Counted from the stretch's first letter, positions 13,428-21,793 are shown. The stretch is DNA of 28,709 nucleotides from Cyanobacteria bacterium UBA4641 (GCA_002405805.1 DHMN01000028.1:100331-129039); one strand, 5' to 3'. The notes: generated from the letters alone by a model not told the origin. A program made the numbers and translations.

Positions 13428-13448
13428 ATTCCGAAACAAGTTCGGAAT
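13428..13448 (-). repeat. family A palindrome A10
   Basis: Arms ATTCCGAA and TTCGGAAT around ACAAG, with flanks TTAGAG and GACATAG. It has the stem of A3 in the orientation of A4. Confidence 0.85.
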
Positions 13449-13524
13449 GACATAGCTTTAATTTGTTAGGTTTGAGATGCTGAACTTGTAATCGAATGGA
13501 CAAAATGACTGCTACCATCAACTG

Positions 13525-14037
13525 TCACAACTTCTCAACAATATCCCAGACTTGCTTTTTCAAAGACTCATAATCAGAATTATTATCAATCACAAAGTCC
13601 CAATCTTTGACATCATCAAGCCCAACTTCTGTAATATCATCTTCATTGACAATTTTTCCGCGCGCACTGCGCACCTCACGAGTTGCCTCAACCCTGATAC
13701 TTTTTGCTCCTGCATTTTTGAACAATTCATATTCATGCGGAACTCGCACATCTGTTACAATAATATTGCCTTTTTGCTCAATAATCTTTTTTAACCAATA
13801 ATCCGGGTCTTGCTCTCGCCCCCAGTTGCCTAAGGCAATTAAATCAGGACGGTAAAACGCCTTGTTTTGCTCAATTTCATCATAGGTCAAACCCTTTTGC
13901 TTACCATAAGTCAGCTTGATTATATCACCAATCGCGCAACGCCTAAAATCAGTCAACTTTTCTAACATGATTTTTGCAGCCGTGTCCTTGCCTGAATACT
14001 GTTTACCTGAAAATATTACAATTTTATCAACCATCAT
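13525..14037 (-). CDS. P-loop kinase of the animal-type phosphomevalonate kinase / dNMP kinase group
   Basis: 170 aa. Walker A is GKQYSGKDT (11-19). Downstream come YRPDLIALGNWGREQDPDYW (substrate region), IIVTDVRVPHEYELFK (Walker B-like strand and Asp) and the end GLDDVKDWDFVIDN. From memory, this arrangement recalls animal phosphomevalonate kinase (FSGKRKSGKD, D.GFF.RK, VSDTRR, GLD...FDWVIEN), which is unrelated to the GHMP-type bacterial enzyme. The same P-loop group includes phage-type dNMP kinases, so the substrate is undecided. Shine-Dalgarno AAGGAG precedes the tandem ATGATG. It begins 2 bp after the TIGR02757 gene, clearly one operon. No other mevalonate gene is visible, though a prenyl synthase lies in the divergent operon. 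Confidence 0.65.
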   Translation of the reverse strand: MMVDKIVIFSGKQYSGKDTAAKIMLEKLTDFRRCAIGDIIKLTYGKQKGLTYDEIEQNKAFYRPDLIALGNWGREQDPDYWLKKIIEQKGNIIVTDVRVPHEYELFKNAGAKSIRVEATREVRSARGKIVNEDDITEVGLDDVKDWDFVIDNNSDYESLKKQVWDIVEKL

Positions 14038-14039
14038 TC

Positions 14040-14780
14040 CTATTCTCCTTTATTTACCCCATAGCCAAACATTGCAAAGTCATATTTGACAGGGTCTTCA
14101 GGACAAAGTTTTTTCAAATTCTGCGTCAATTCAATCACGGCTTTGAAATCATTTGCCTTACGAGTTAATAGTCCCATTTGGCGCGAAACTCTACCGACAT
14201 GGACATCCAGCGGGATATACAAATCTGCAGGTTTCATAAATTTCCAAATTCCAACATCAACAGCACTTTTGCGCACCATCCACCTAAGATACATACACAT
14301 TCTTTTCATCGCACCACCGTTATGAGGATTTGGTATCATTTGGTAAAAGCCCTGTTTTGCACCTTCTCCGACCCTTGAATAAAAATAATCGACAACAGTT
14401 TCAAACATTTTACCTTGCGAAAATCCATGGTCAAACAACTCTTCTAAACCTTCAGAACTGTTATAAAGTTCTTTTAGAATAGAGAAAATTTCTACAAAAT
14501 CGTTAGGTTTGCCAAAACGATAATTAAAATCTCCGATAATTTCTGGTTCAAAGTTTTGGATAAAATTTAGCGGCTCATTTTGCGCCAAATCAAACAATGA
14601 ATTAAGCTTTTTTATAAATTGCTGTCTACTGCCATAAGCAAGCAATGATGCGACAAAGCCTGCGATTTCAACATCTTTTTTATCCGAAAATTTATGCACA
14701 AATTGCACAGGGTCATCTTTTATAAAATCGACCGTTTCGTATTTTGTAACAAGTTCATCCAGTTCAGTTTTCGTAATCAT
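14040..14780 (-). CDS. TIGR02757 family protein (DUF2400)
   Basis: 246 aa, typical length. Recognisable pieces: EIAGFVASLLAYGSRQQFIKKL near the start, NPHNGGAMKRMCMYLRWMVRK, and DLYIPLDVHVGRVSRQMGL followed by CPEDPVKYDFAMFGYGV. The LDVHVGRVSRQMGL stretch is reminiscent of helix-hairpin-helix DNA glycosylase folds (DxHVxRV), so a nucleic-acid role is possible; the family is uncharacterised as far as I know. No Shine-Dalgarno; TAGAAT ends 6 nt before the ATG. It is the first gene of a two-gene operon, divergent from rsgA. Confidence 0.85.
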   Translation of the reverse strand: MITKTELDELVTKYETVDFIKDDPVQFVHKFSDKKDVEIAGFVASLLAYGSRQQFIKKLNSLFDLAQNEPLNFIQNFEPEIIGDFNYRFGKPNDFVEIFSILKELYNSSEGLEELFDHGFSQGKMFETVVDYFYSRVGEGAKQGFYQMIPNPHNGGAMKRMCMYLRWMVRKSAVDVGIWKFMKPADLYIPLDVHVGRVSRQMGLLTRKANDFKAVIELTQNLKKLCPEDPVKYDFAMFGYGVNKGE

Positions 14781-14786
14781 ACAATC

Positions 14787-14815
14787 ATTCTATGACACAA
14801 ATAAAAAGTTTGCAA
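14787..14815 (-). promoter_or_regulatory. predicted leaderless promoter of TIGR02757 gene
   Basis: Minus strand: TTGCAA, 17 bp, TAGAAT, 6 nt, ATG at 14780. The TTGCAA at 14810-14815 is self-complementary and also serves as the -35 of the promoter facing the other way. Confidence 0.6.
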
Positions 14816-14838
14816 AATAAGGCTTTTTTTAGTACACT
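14810..14838 (+). promoter_or_regulatory. predicted leaderless promoter of rsgA
   Basis: TTGCAA (same hexamer as the opposing promoter), 17 bp, TACACT, 7 nt, ATG at 14846. This spacing supports 14846 rather than the upstream in-frame ATG at 14792. Confidence 0.6.
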
Positions 14839-14845
14839 GCCTTGT

Positions 14846-15841
14846 ATGGAAGGGCAAATTTATAAAATTCATTCGGATTTTTACTACGTACAAAACGAAG
14901 GAAAAACATTTGAATGTAAAATACGAGAGGTCTTGAAAAAACAACAGATTAGAATTGTTGTAGGCGACTTTGTAGACTTTGACAACGGTGTAATTTCAAA
15001 AGTTTTACCGCGAAAAACCTTCATTCCACGCCCTGCGGTTGCTAATGTCGACCAAATTATTGTGGTTTCCGCGATAAAACACCCTGACTTGGATTTTCAC
15101 CAATTAAACAGATACATTGCCCTTGCTAAATATTACAAAATTCCTGTAGTTCTTTGTTTTAACAAAGAAGATTTAGGTACGGATAATTCCACACCTAAAA
15201 AAATTCGCTCAATTTATGAACCGATAGGGTATAAAACGCTTTTCACATCAGCGCTAGAAAAAAAAGGACTTGACGAATTTAAAAAAGTTTTGACAGGAAA
15301 AGTTTCAGCGCTTTGCGGAAATTCAGGCGTTGGCAAATCAAGTTTAATCAACGTGTTGAACCCTAATGTACATCTTAGGACAAAAGAAGTCAGCGAAAAA
15401 TTAAACCGCGGAACTCACACCACAAGACATTGTGAAATCATTTCAATTGAAAAAAATACTGCAGTCGTTGATACTCCGGGGTTTAGCAATGTCAAATTTG
15501 ACTTTATGCTCCCATCTGATGTGGATTTGCTGTTTAATGAAATGATTCCATACCGCGATTATTGCAAATACGGAGACTGCCTACACATAAATGAAGATGG
15601 CTGCGGAGTATTGGAACATATTGAAGAAATTGATGAAACTCGATACGAAAGCTACATTGAATTTGTGTCAGAGGCAATGGAATACAAAGAGCGCGTAAAA
15701 TACAACGGTCGCAAGAAAGAATCCGCGCAGAAACTTAACAACAACAGAATCCACGTAAAAATAAGTGAGAAAAAGCGTCAAGCATCACGCAACACGCAAA
15801 AACAACAAATATATAAGGAAATTGAAAATGCAAATGAATGA
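14846..15841 (+). CDS. rsgA: ribosome small subunit GTPase RsgA
   Basis: 331 aa from the chosen start. A circularly permuted GTPase that checks late 30S assembly. An N-terminal OB domain begins MEGQIYKIHSDFYYV as in the family. The G domain order is permuted: NKED (106-109) comes before GNSGVGKS (158-165) and DTPG (199-202). A C-terminal zinc site is formed by Cys240, Cys245, His247 and Cys253 (CKYGDCLHINEDGC). The ATG at 14792 would add 18 residues with no family counterpart. The basic C-terminus overlaps the prenyl synthase start by 14 nt. First gene of the rsgA-prenyl synthase-DUF212 operon. Confidence 0.95.
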   Translation: MEGQIYKIHSDFYYVQNEGKTFECKIREVLKKQQIRIVVGDFVDFDNGVISKVLPRKTFIPRPAVANVDQIIVVSAIKHPDLDFHQLNRYIALAKYYKIPVVLCFNKEDLGTDNSTPKKIRSIYEPIGYKTLFTSALEKKGLDEFKKVLTGKVSALCGNSGVGKSSLINVLNPNVHLRTKEVSEKLNRGTHTTRHCEIISIEKNTAVVDTPGFSNVKFDFMLPSDVDLLFNEMIPYRDYCKYGDCLHINEDGCGVLEHIEEIDETRYESYIEFVSEAMEYKERVKYNGRKKESAQKLNNNRIHVKISEKKRQASRNTQKQQIYKEIENANE

Positions 15842-16709
15842 TTATATTGATTTAGTGAATGACAAATTAGACGAATTTATTCCGATTGAGTATCCTGAAG
15901 ATATTTTCAAATCAATGAAATACACGGTTACCCTCCCAGGGAAAAGACTTCGACCTGTTTTGTGTTTAGAAACTTGCAGAATGTTAGGTGGCGATATAGA
16001 AAAGGCTATCCCAACAGCCTGCGCAATTGAAATGCTGCACGCGCAAACACTAATTCATGACGATTTACCTTGTATGGATAATGACGATTACCGTCGTGGC
16101 AAACTCACTAACCACAAAGTTTTTGGCGAAGCGATTGCCGTTTTGGCAGGAGATGCGCTACTTACCTACGCTCCGCAAATTATTACCAAATATTCAAAAG
16201 ACCTGACTCCATCAACACTTATCAGAGTTTTGAATGAATATTTCCAATACTCAGGAGCAAGAGGGGTTATCGCAGGTCAAGTTGTGGATATTGAATCTGA
16301 AAATATTGAAGTTCCTGATGAGAAAAAAGCAGAAATTTTACACTATTTGCACATACACAAAACTTCTGATTTATTCCAGCTTGCAATGCGCGCAGGAGCA
16401 ATAATTGCAGACGCTGATGATGAAAAAATTCAAGCAGTGACAGAATTTGCCAAAACATTTGGACTTGCATTCCAAATTGCAGATGACATTCTTGATGAAA
16501 TTTCGACCTTTGAACAAATGGGCAAAACTCTTGGCAAAGACAAAGAAGAAGGAAAATTGACATACGTTTCTTTGTATGGAATTGAAGAGTCAAAATGTAA
16601 ACTTGCTTGCCTATTTGAAAAGTGCCATGATATAATGAAAAAACAGGATATCGATTCTGAGATAATTAAAGATATGATTAAGAAAATAAGCGAGAGAGCA
16701 GGTATTTAA
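15828..16709 (+). CDS. trans-polyprenyl diphosphate synthase (IspA/CrtE type)
   Basis: 293 aa from the ATG at 15828, chosen because AAGGA lies 8 nt upstream; the frame stays open back to 15765 inside rsgA. It condenses IPP with allylic diphosphates in isoprenoid synthesis. Motifs: GKRLRP (38-43), first Asp-rich motif HDDLPCMDNDDYRRGK (DDLPCMD at 78-84, the bacterial DDx4D form), HKTSDLF, and second motif DDILD (219-223). The residues 4 and 5 before the first motif are Thr and Gln, not aromatic, so a product longer than farnesyl (probably geranylgeranyl) is possible; this is inference. Joined to the DUF212 gene by a TAATG stop-start overlap. Confidence 0.92.
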   Translation: MQMNDYIDLVNDKLDEFIPIEYPEDIFKSMKYTVTLPGKRLRPVLCLETCRMLGGDIEKAIPTACAIEMLHAQTLIHDDLPCMDNDDYRRGKLTNHKVFGEAIAVLAGDALLTYAPQIITKYSKDLTPSTLIRVLNEYFQYSGARGVIAGQVVDIESENIEVPDEKKAEILHYLHIHKTSDLFQLAMRAGAIIADADDEKIQAVTEFAKTFGLAFQIADDILDEISTFEQMGKTLGKDKEEGKLTYVSLYGIEESKCKLACLFEKCHDIMKKQDIDSEIIKDMIKKISERAGI

Positions 16710-17185
16710 TGTATTTAGATTTAATAAGACAAACTATAGCAAACAACGGCTATGAAGTAATTTCATGTGGTGTGTTATCAGCCTTTTTTGCACAAGTGAT
16801 AAAATTTATTTTATTCACAGTAAAAAGTAGAAAAATCAATTTTAAGATTTTTTCAACAACAGGTGGCATGCCAAGTTCTCACTCTGCAGGTGTAATGGGT
16901 TTGTCTACAATGGTCGGAATCCTTAACGGTTTTGATTCTACATTATTCGCAACTGCACTTGGATTTTCTTTAATCATTATGTACGATGCGGCAGGCTTGC
17001 GCCGTGCAGCAGGTAAAACAGCTGCTTGCCTAAATAGAATGATGGAAGATTTTTATCATCACGATTTGCAATCTGTTGGCGGAAAACTTAAAGAGCTTTT
17101 AGGACATACACCTTTTGAAGTTGTAGTCGGCGCAATCTTTGGTATTGTGTTCGCTTATCTTTACCACTCATTTGTATTGGGATAA
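16709..17185 (+). CDS. DUF212 / YuiD-type divergent PAP2 family membrane protein
   Basis: 158 aa with about three membrane segments (~18-38, 75-92, 135-155). GGMPSSHSAGVMGL (52-65) and YDAAGLRRAAGK correspond to the phosphatase signature of the divergent PAP2 family, and LGHTPFEVVVGAIFGI is the usual ending. The family resembles lipid phosphatases (PAP2/vanadium haloperoxidase). Coupled to the prenyl synthase gene by a 1-nt overlap, it may act on a prenyl or lipid phosphate; this is context inference only. Confidence 0.88.
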   Translation: MYLDLIRQTIANNGYEVISCGVLSAFFAQVIKFILFTVKSRKINFKIFSTTGGMPSSHSAGVMGLSTMVGILNGFDSTLFATALGFSLIIMYDAAGLRRAAGKTAACLNRMMEDFYHHDLQSVGGKLKELLGHTPFEVVVGAIFGIVFAYLYHSFVLG

Positions 17186-17207
17186 GGAGTAGATAAGAAA
17201 ATTAAAT

Positions 17208-17240
17208 CATGCCCCTGAACTAGTTTCAGAATGACATAGA
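17208..17240. repeat. family A palindrome, eroded (A12)
   Basis: CTGAA and TTCAG around CTAGT with right flank GAATGACATAGACC; the left outer arm is lost. A family B hairpin follows at 17273. Confidence 0.6.
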
Positions 17241-17272
17241 CCTATGGGTATTGTCGCTCATTTCTGGAGTAG

Positions 17273-17292
17273 GTCAGCTTTACCAAGCCAAC
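17273..17292 (+). repeat. family B hairpin B3, imperfect
   Basis: GTCAGCTT, TACC, AAGCCAAC: same flank (AGTAG) and loop as 3427, with two unpaired positions in the stem. Confidence 0.55.
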
Positions 17293-17359
17293 AAAATTAC
17301 ATGTCTGCTTAGTGAGTCAACCTACTTTGTATTTTGCAAAATCAGAAATTCACAAGTTT

Positions 17360-17797
17360 CTAAGACTTTCGCAATGTTTGAAAAAACTCATTGAGCAAGT
17401 CGTTACACTCATCTTCCAAAATTCCGCCGTAGACTTTCAAATTCTGATTATTAGAAATTTTGCGCAAATCTATTTTTGAAGAAAAAGCACCATAATTAAC
17501 ATCATAACTGCCAAAATATACTGTCCTGATTCTTGATTGCAAAATCGCCCAACCACACATTGGACAAGGCTCTAAAGTCACATACAAATCGCAATCATCA
17601 AGTCGCCAATTGTTTAAATATTTCTCTGCTTTTCTGATTGCAATAATTTCAGCATGAGAAGTGATTTCATTATCCTGTTCTTTTGTATTGAAACCTGTCG
17701 CAATTACGTCTCCGTCTTTGACAATTACCGCTCCGACAGGAATGTCTTTTTTGACTTTTTTCCCTTCCTCAATAGCAAGTTTCATAAAGTCTTTCAT
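17360..17797 (-). CDS. tadA: tRNA adenosine(34) deaminase / cytidine deaminase-like zinc enzyme
   Basis: 145 aa. Deaminase fold with zinc ligands in HAEIIAIRKA (His48, catalytic Glu50) and EPCPMCGWA (Cys78, Cys81). ILQSRIRTVYFGSYDVNYGAFSS matches TadA, which converts A34 to inosine in tRNA-Arg(ACG), better than guanine or cytidine deaminases. A few family members act on free bases, so the substrate is very likely but not certain. The start overlaps the kinase stop by one base (TAATG); third gene of the regulator-kinase-tadA operon. Confidence 0.88.
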   Translation of the reverse strand: MKDFMKLAIEEGKKVKKDIPVGAVIVKDGDVIATGFNTKEQDNEITSHAEIIAIRKAEKYLNNWRLDDCDLYVTLEPCPMCGWAILQSRIRTVYFGSYDVNYGAFSSKIDLRKISNNQNLKVYGGILEDECNDLLNEFFQTLRKS

Positions 17798-19488
17798 TAT
17801 TCATCCTCATTATCGCTCGCCAAGTTGAGTGTAATTGTTGCACAGAACCCAAATTCGCTGTTAGAAGTTAGGGTGATTGTCCCTTCCATTGCCTCAATCA
17901 AACCTTTTACAATAAACAAGCCTAACCCTGAACCTCTTGTGGTTCTTGTCATTTCATCATCAAGACGAACAAATTTTTCAAAAAGGGATTTTAATTTCTT
18001 TTCAGGAATTACATCACACTTATTTTTGATTTTGATAATCGCTTTATTTTTGTGTTGCTCGATATTTACAAGTATCGGAGTGTCAGGGTATGCGTATTTG
18101 ATAGCATTTTCGTACAAATTCACAAATACCTGCTCTAGTCTGCCTTTATCTGCGTAAACTTGAGGAAAATCATTGTCCATATTTACAATAATTTCATGCC
18201 CGTCACGTTTTCTAAGCAATAGTTCAGCTTGTTCTAGCACCTCATCAAGATTAACATTGTCATTAACCGTACGAAGTCTCATTCCTTCAATATCAGGGAT
18301 AGTCAAAAGGTCGTCAATTAAACGTTTCAAGCGTTCAGACTGCTCTCTGATAATTCTTAGAGATTTTTGTTTAGTTTCCTCGTCAATCACAATGTCTTGT
18401 CTCATTAGGCGCGAAGTGTACCCCTGAATACTTGTTAATGGAGTTCTCAATTCGTGACTGACAGTATCTAAAAGATTAGAACGAAATTCGTTCAACTGCT
18501 TTAACTCAATGTTTTTGCGTTTAAGTTCCAAATAAGATTTGTGAATTTCTGACACCATGTTGTTAAATTCATTTGCCAAAAATACAATTTCATACGGAGT
18601 AAAAGAAGTTGTCAAAAGTCTAATTTGACGCTGATAATTACCTTTAGAAATCGCAATTACAGCTTTGAACAACTGCCTGATGTTAATATAAAGGTAATAA
18701 ATATAAAAACCTATAACAACCATCATTGACAAAATCGCACTCAACACTGAAATTATAATTTTTACTCTGTTATCAAGAATCGCGTGCTTTGCAATATTTT
18801 CTGTAGTATTAACAACAATTGTCAATTCCGGATTTGTACGGTGGATATAAACAATCGGACGGTTTTTTTCATCCCCAATCATAACAGGAGCATCTTCAAT
18901 TTTATCATCAGGAAGTTGGTCAATCGTTTCCTTAAAATCTTCAGGGTTAAAATTGTGAGAAGAAATTAAGTGATTATTTTTGTCCATAATATAGACTTGT
19001 CTGTTATCATTTTCCAAAGATTTGAACAGTTGACTGTCCCAGTTATTTGCGTTGAACAAAATCACAAGGAACGAACCATCTTTCATTTGGGTTGAAAGTA
19101 TAGGTTTTTCGTTAATATTAGCTTCATAAGTTATTTGCTCAAGCGCCTGTTCATTTTTTGCAATAGTAATATCTTCACAATTCGGATATTTTTGAGCAAC
19201 CTCTTTTATAAATTTATCTTTCAGTTTTTTTGACGGCAAATACTCCAACGTATCAGCAATCTGCCCCAAAGTTGTCTCATTAGTTTTCATAAAAAAGTCA
19301 ACTTCATCAGAAACCATACTGGCAACAAGAATTGCAGACTCGCGCAATTGGTGTCTGACAGATTGTTGGTTGATATTGTTGATAATAAATCCACTAATTG
19401 ATATTGGAATAATTACCGCAAAAAAGAAAACAATTGCGATTTGTTCAATAATTTTTAGTTTTTTTAGACCATAACTGTATTTTTTCAT
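17797..19488 (-). CDS. membrane sensor histidine kinase
   Basis: 563 aa. Order: short cytoplasmic start, TM1 ~13-36, extracytoplasmic sensor ~37-240 with a double-Cache/PAS-like feel (FLVILF, QVYIMDKNNHLISS), TM2 ~242-268, HAMP ~270-325, HisKA with SHELRTPLTSIQGY (His345 phosphorylation site), and HATPase with NLYENAIKYA (N box) and RGSGLGLFIVKGL (G2 box). The RLDD.MTRTTRGSGLG segment is intact, so it should be active. Encoded 2 bp after its response regulator. The signal sensed cannot be read from sequence. Confidence 0.94.
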   Translation of the reverse strand: MKKYSYGLKKLKIIEQIAIVFFFAVIIPISISGFIINNINQQSVRHQLRESAILVASMVSDEVDFFMKTNETTLGQIADTLEYLPSKKLKDKFIKEVAQKYPNCEDITIAKNEQALEQITYEANINEKPILSTQMKDGSFLVILFNANNWDSQLFKSLENDNRQVYIMDKNNHLISSHNFNPEDFKETIDQLPDDKIEDAPVMIGDEKNRPIVYIHRTNPELTIVVNTTENIAKHAILDNRVKIIISVLSAILSMMVVIGFYIYYLYINIRQLFKAVIAISKGNYQRQIRLLTTSFTPYEIVFLANEFNNMVSEIHKSYLELKRKNIELKQLNEFRSNLLDTVSHELRTPLTSIQGYTSRLMRQDIVIDEETKQKSLRIIREQSERLKRLIDDLLTIPDIEGMRLRTVNDNVNLDEVLEQAELLLRKRDGHEIIVNMDNDFPQVYADKGRLEQVFVNLYENAIKYAYPDTPILVNIEQHKNKAIIKIKNKCDVIPEKKLKSLFEKFVRLDDEMTRTTRGSGLGLFIVKGLIEAMEGTITLTSNSEFGFCATITLNLASDNEDE

Positions 19489-19490
19489 AA

Positions 19491-20207
19491 TTACTCTTGT
19501 GCAAACGGTGTCAACTTGTATCCTACATTAGTCACTGTGTGTAAGTATTTTGGAGATTTTGGAGTTTCCTCAATCTTGTTTCTCAACCCTCCAACGTGAA
19601 CTCTCAACATTCTGACATCTTCATTACTGTCATACCCCCAAACCTCGTCTAACAAAGTCGCAAGGGTTACAGGATTGTTGAAATGCTGCATTAGGCAGTA
19701 CAAAATTTCAAACTCTGTCGGAGTTAGTTTAACTCTACGGTTGATTATTATACATTCCAAAGATTCAGGGAATATTTCAATATCTCCGCATTTCAAAACT
19801 TCATTTGACAAAGGCGATTCTTCAACATCAACGGAATTACGTCTCAATAAAACTCTGATTCTTAATAGGACTTCCTGAATATCAAACGGTTTTACCAAAT
19901 AATCATCCGCTCCGCAATCAAATCCAGAAGTTTTATCTTCAATAGTACCTTTTGCTGTCAACATCAAAATCGGCATGTTTAGTTTTGCTTGTCTGATATT
20001 TTTGCAAACATCAAAACCATTCATTTTTGGCATCATAACATCAAGCAAAATGATATCATAAGTGTTATTTAAAGCCTTGTTAAGCCCTTCTAAACCATCT
20101 TTTGCACTATCTACAAAATATCCGCTGCTTGCTATATCAAATTCTAGTAACTCTCTAATTTCATCATCATCATCAACAATTAAAACACGTTTTTGTACTT
20201 CAGCCAT
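19491..20207 (-). CDS. OmpR/PhoB-family response regulator
   Basis: 238 aa. Receiver domain with acidic pocket VDDDDE, phospho-acceptor Asp56 in DIILLDVMMPKMNGFDV, and Lys106 in DDYLVKPF. The C-terminal winged helix (~140-235) shows LTPTEFEILYCLM, EVWGYDSNEDVRMLRVHVGGLRNKIE and the ending TVTNVGYKL. Paired with the adjacent kinase. AAAGGAG precedes the ATG. The promoter is clear; the targets are unknown. Confidence 0.95.
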   Translation of the reverse strand: MAEVQKRVLIVDDDDEIRELLEFDIASSGYFVDSAKDGLEGLNKALNNTYDIILLDVMMPKMNGFDVCKNIRQAKLNMPILMLTAKGTIEDKTSGFDCGADDYLVKPFDIQEVLLRIRVLLRRNSVDVEESPLSNEVLKCGDIEIFPESLECIIINRRVKLTPTEFEILYCLMQHFNNPVTLATLLDEVWGYDSNEDVRMLRVHVGGLRNKIEETPKSPKYLHTVTNVGYKLTPFAQE

Positions 20208-20232
20208 ACAAATACTCCTTTATTACAGAACA

Positions 20233-20261
20233 ATTGTACAAGACAAGATGGATTTTTTCAA
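20233..20261 (-). promoter_or_regulatory. promoter of the two-component operon
   Basis: Minus strand: TTGAAA, 17 bp, TACAAT, leaving a leader of about 20 nt with AAAGGAG. Confidence 0.6.
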
Positions 20262-20359
20262 TCTAATATAAAAATACTTAATATTTTAAATTTTAAGAGA
20301 TAGCAAAAAATATTTTTAGCATTTTTATTATAAAATAAGGAAAAGCTAAAGGGATATTT

Positions 20360-20845
20360 ATGAACGGTATAAACAATAATAAAGTAAATTTTACGGCAAG
20401 AATAAAGTTTGATAATCTAAACAAAAGCATAGGATGTTGGAAAGATGTCTCAAAAGAACTTCCACACAAAACAAAACAATACCCAAATGATATTCTTACA
20501 TTGTCAAAATGTCCTGAAGGTTTGGATGTATCTTGTATAAATACAAAAAACGGTGAAGATGCACTAGTGACAATTTTGTCTGACGGGTATGAAAAACTTA
20601 TAAAAATGAACGAAGACAGTATTATTCACAAGTTCAAAAAAATGCTTTCAATATTTGAATACCGTGACAACGAGTTTGAAAAAGCGAAAAATGCAACAGC
20701 TGAATTGCGCAAAAACGGTAACTTAACATCAATAGACAAAGTCGTTGATGACATTTGGGACACTGCGGTAGATAAAGTCCAACTACATAAAGACAACACT
20801 ATAGCAGGTGATGAAGTCCTAGAATCTGCAAAATTCTATATCTAA
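20360..20845 (+). CDS. hypothetical protein with NFTARI N-terminus
   Basis: 161 aa, not recognised. It opens MNGINNNKVNFTARIKFDNL, a short polar head before an NF(T/K)A motif; I recall a similar opening in other lineage proteins but cannot verify it. The middle (GLDVSCINTKNGEDALVTILSDGYEKLIKM) looks like a small alpha/beta unit, followed by charged helices (NEFEKAKNATAELRKNG). No signal peptide, membrane helix or catalytic motif. AAAGGGA precedes the ATG. It stands between the two-component operon, on the other strand, and the glycine-zipper pair. Confidence 0.7.
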   Translation: MNGINNNKVNFTARIKFDNLNKSIGCWKDVSKELPHKTKQYPNDILTLSKCPEGLDVSCINTKNGEDALVTILSDGYEKLIKMNEDSIIHKFKKMLSIFEYRDNEFEKAKNATAELRKNGNLTSIDKVVDDIWDTAVDKVQLHKDNTIAGDEVLESAKFYI

Positions 20846-20977
20846 AATTTCCACCCACACAAAACTTACAGATACCATTAACTTTTATTAACAAAAATTA
20901 ATATTCACGCAATTTTTGAATGCGATTTTTGTTTATAAATATGTAGGTTGGAAAAATATTTTAAGGTAGGTAAAGTT

Positions 20978-21748
20978 ATGGGTTTAGGAATTGGTACTTT
21001 GGGGAATTATGCAATAAGAATTGCTAGAGTATTTCCTGATGCAGTTTTTGGAACAGGCTCTGATGTTGCAGGAAAAGCAATTAGAGCTCAAAAAGGTTCA
21101 ATTTGGCAAAAAGGTAAGGCAGGCTTTAAAGCTGTTGAAGATTTGTCAAAATCAGGTTCTTTTTGGACTAGAGCAACAAAAAATTTAGGTAGAATAAAAT
21201 CTTGTACATTAGCAGGTATCAGAGCCGGTAGCAAAAAAGGTTTATTTGGTAAAATAGCAGGCGGAGCTAAAGGTTTGTTCAAAGGACTTGGCAAAAATAT
21301 GCCATTTCTTGCCGCAGCCTCAACCGTAATATTTGAGCTTCCAAATATTTGGAAAGCAACAAAAGAACAAGGTATCGGTCAAGGTTTAGCAGAAATCGGA
21401 AAAACGGCAACAAGACTAGGAGCAGGTGCAGCATGCGCAGCTATCGGTTCAGCAATTTTACCGGGGATTGGCTCACTTGTTGGTTGGATTGCTGGTGACT
21501 GGATTGCAAGCAAAGTTGTAGGCGATTCTTATTCTGTACAAAAAGCCGAAGCTGAAGAAAAAGCTAAACAAGCAGCTCAAGCACAAACTCAAGCAGGGCA
21601 AATTCCATTCCAAGGCGGTATGAACACCAACCCAATGGCAAGCAATCCATACAACAATTATGGAATGACTAATCCAATGGAAGATTACTCAAACCCTTAT
21701 GCCAACGACATAATGATGCAAGGTATGAAATTCAACACAATAGGTTAA
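20978..21748 (+). CDS. glycine-zipper protein, paralogue 1
   Basis: 256 aa from the ATG at 20978, preferred over an upstream in-frame TTG (20948) because AAGG lies before it and the product then starts MG.., like paralogue 2. No signal peptide. N-terminal ~1-110 is basic and Gly/Lys-rich (GTGSDVAGKAIRAQKGSIW, GLFGKIAGGAKGLFKGLGKNMPF). FELPNIWKA (119-127) precedes a glycine zipper, AAIGSAILPGIGS (154-166) then VGWIAGDWIASKVVG, likely a membrane-inserting hairpin. The C-terminus is Ala/Gln-rich then Asn/Pro/Met/Tyr-rich (NPMASNPYNNYGMTNPMEDY). Not a family I can name. The pattern resembles membrane-active or surface proteins. Followed after 181 bp by paralogue 2, with a terminator between. Confidence 0.75.
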   Translation: MGLGIGTLGNYAIRIARVFPDAVFGTGSDVAGKAIRAQKGSIWQKGKAGFKAVEDLSKSGSFWTRATKNLGRIKSCTLAGIRAGSKKGLFGKIAGGAKGLFKGLGKNMPFLAAASTVIFELPNIWKATKEQGIGQGLAEIGKTATRLGAGAACAAIGSAILPGIGSLVGWIAGDWIASKVVGDSYSVQKAEAEEKAKQAAQAQTQAGQIPFQGGMNTNPMASNPYNNYGMTNPMEDYSNPYANDIMMQGMKFNTIG

Positions 21749-21793
21749 TAAAAATTTTAAGACAATAAATACATATTTATCCCCTTTTTTAAC

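Larger units (their letters stand above)
12997..13524. other. intergenic repeat cluster 2, no gene
   Basis: A 528-bp gap between convergent operons. It holds a decayed family A copy near 13012, palindromes at 13052 and 13428, a long-arm palindrome at 13100, the 27-bp repeat at 13203, a GC-richer block of ~150 bp (13230-13370) and a decayed family A half near 13471. In the GC-richer block GTTGAGT and ACTCAAC (13272, 13310) could pair. No conventional gene or clear T-tailed terminator. Confidence 0.8.

Noticed and set aside
14792..14845. Upstream ATG start for rsgA
   Set aside because: It adds 18 residues with no family match; the promoter boxes point to 14846 and the RsgA N-terminus normally begins at the GQI(Y)K segment.
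15765..15827. Longer prenyl synthase start inside rsgA
   Set aside because: No ribosome-binding site and a basic extension absent from the family; AAGGA sits before 15828.
20948..20977. TTG start for glycine-zipper paralogue 1
   Set aside because: The ATG at 20978 gives the same MG.. start as its paralogue and has a better ribosome-binding site.
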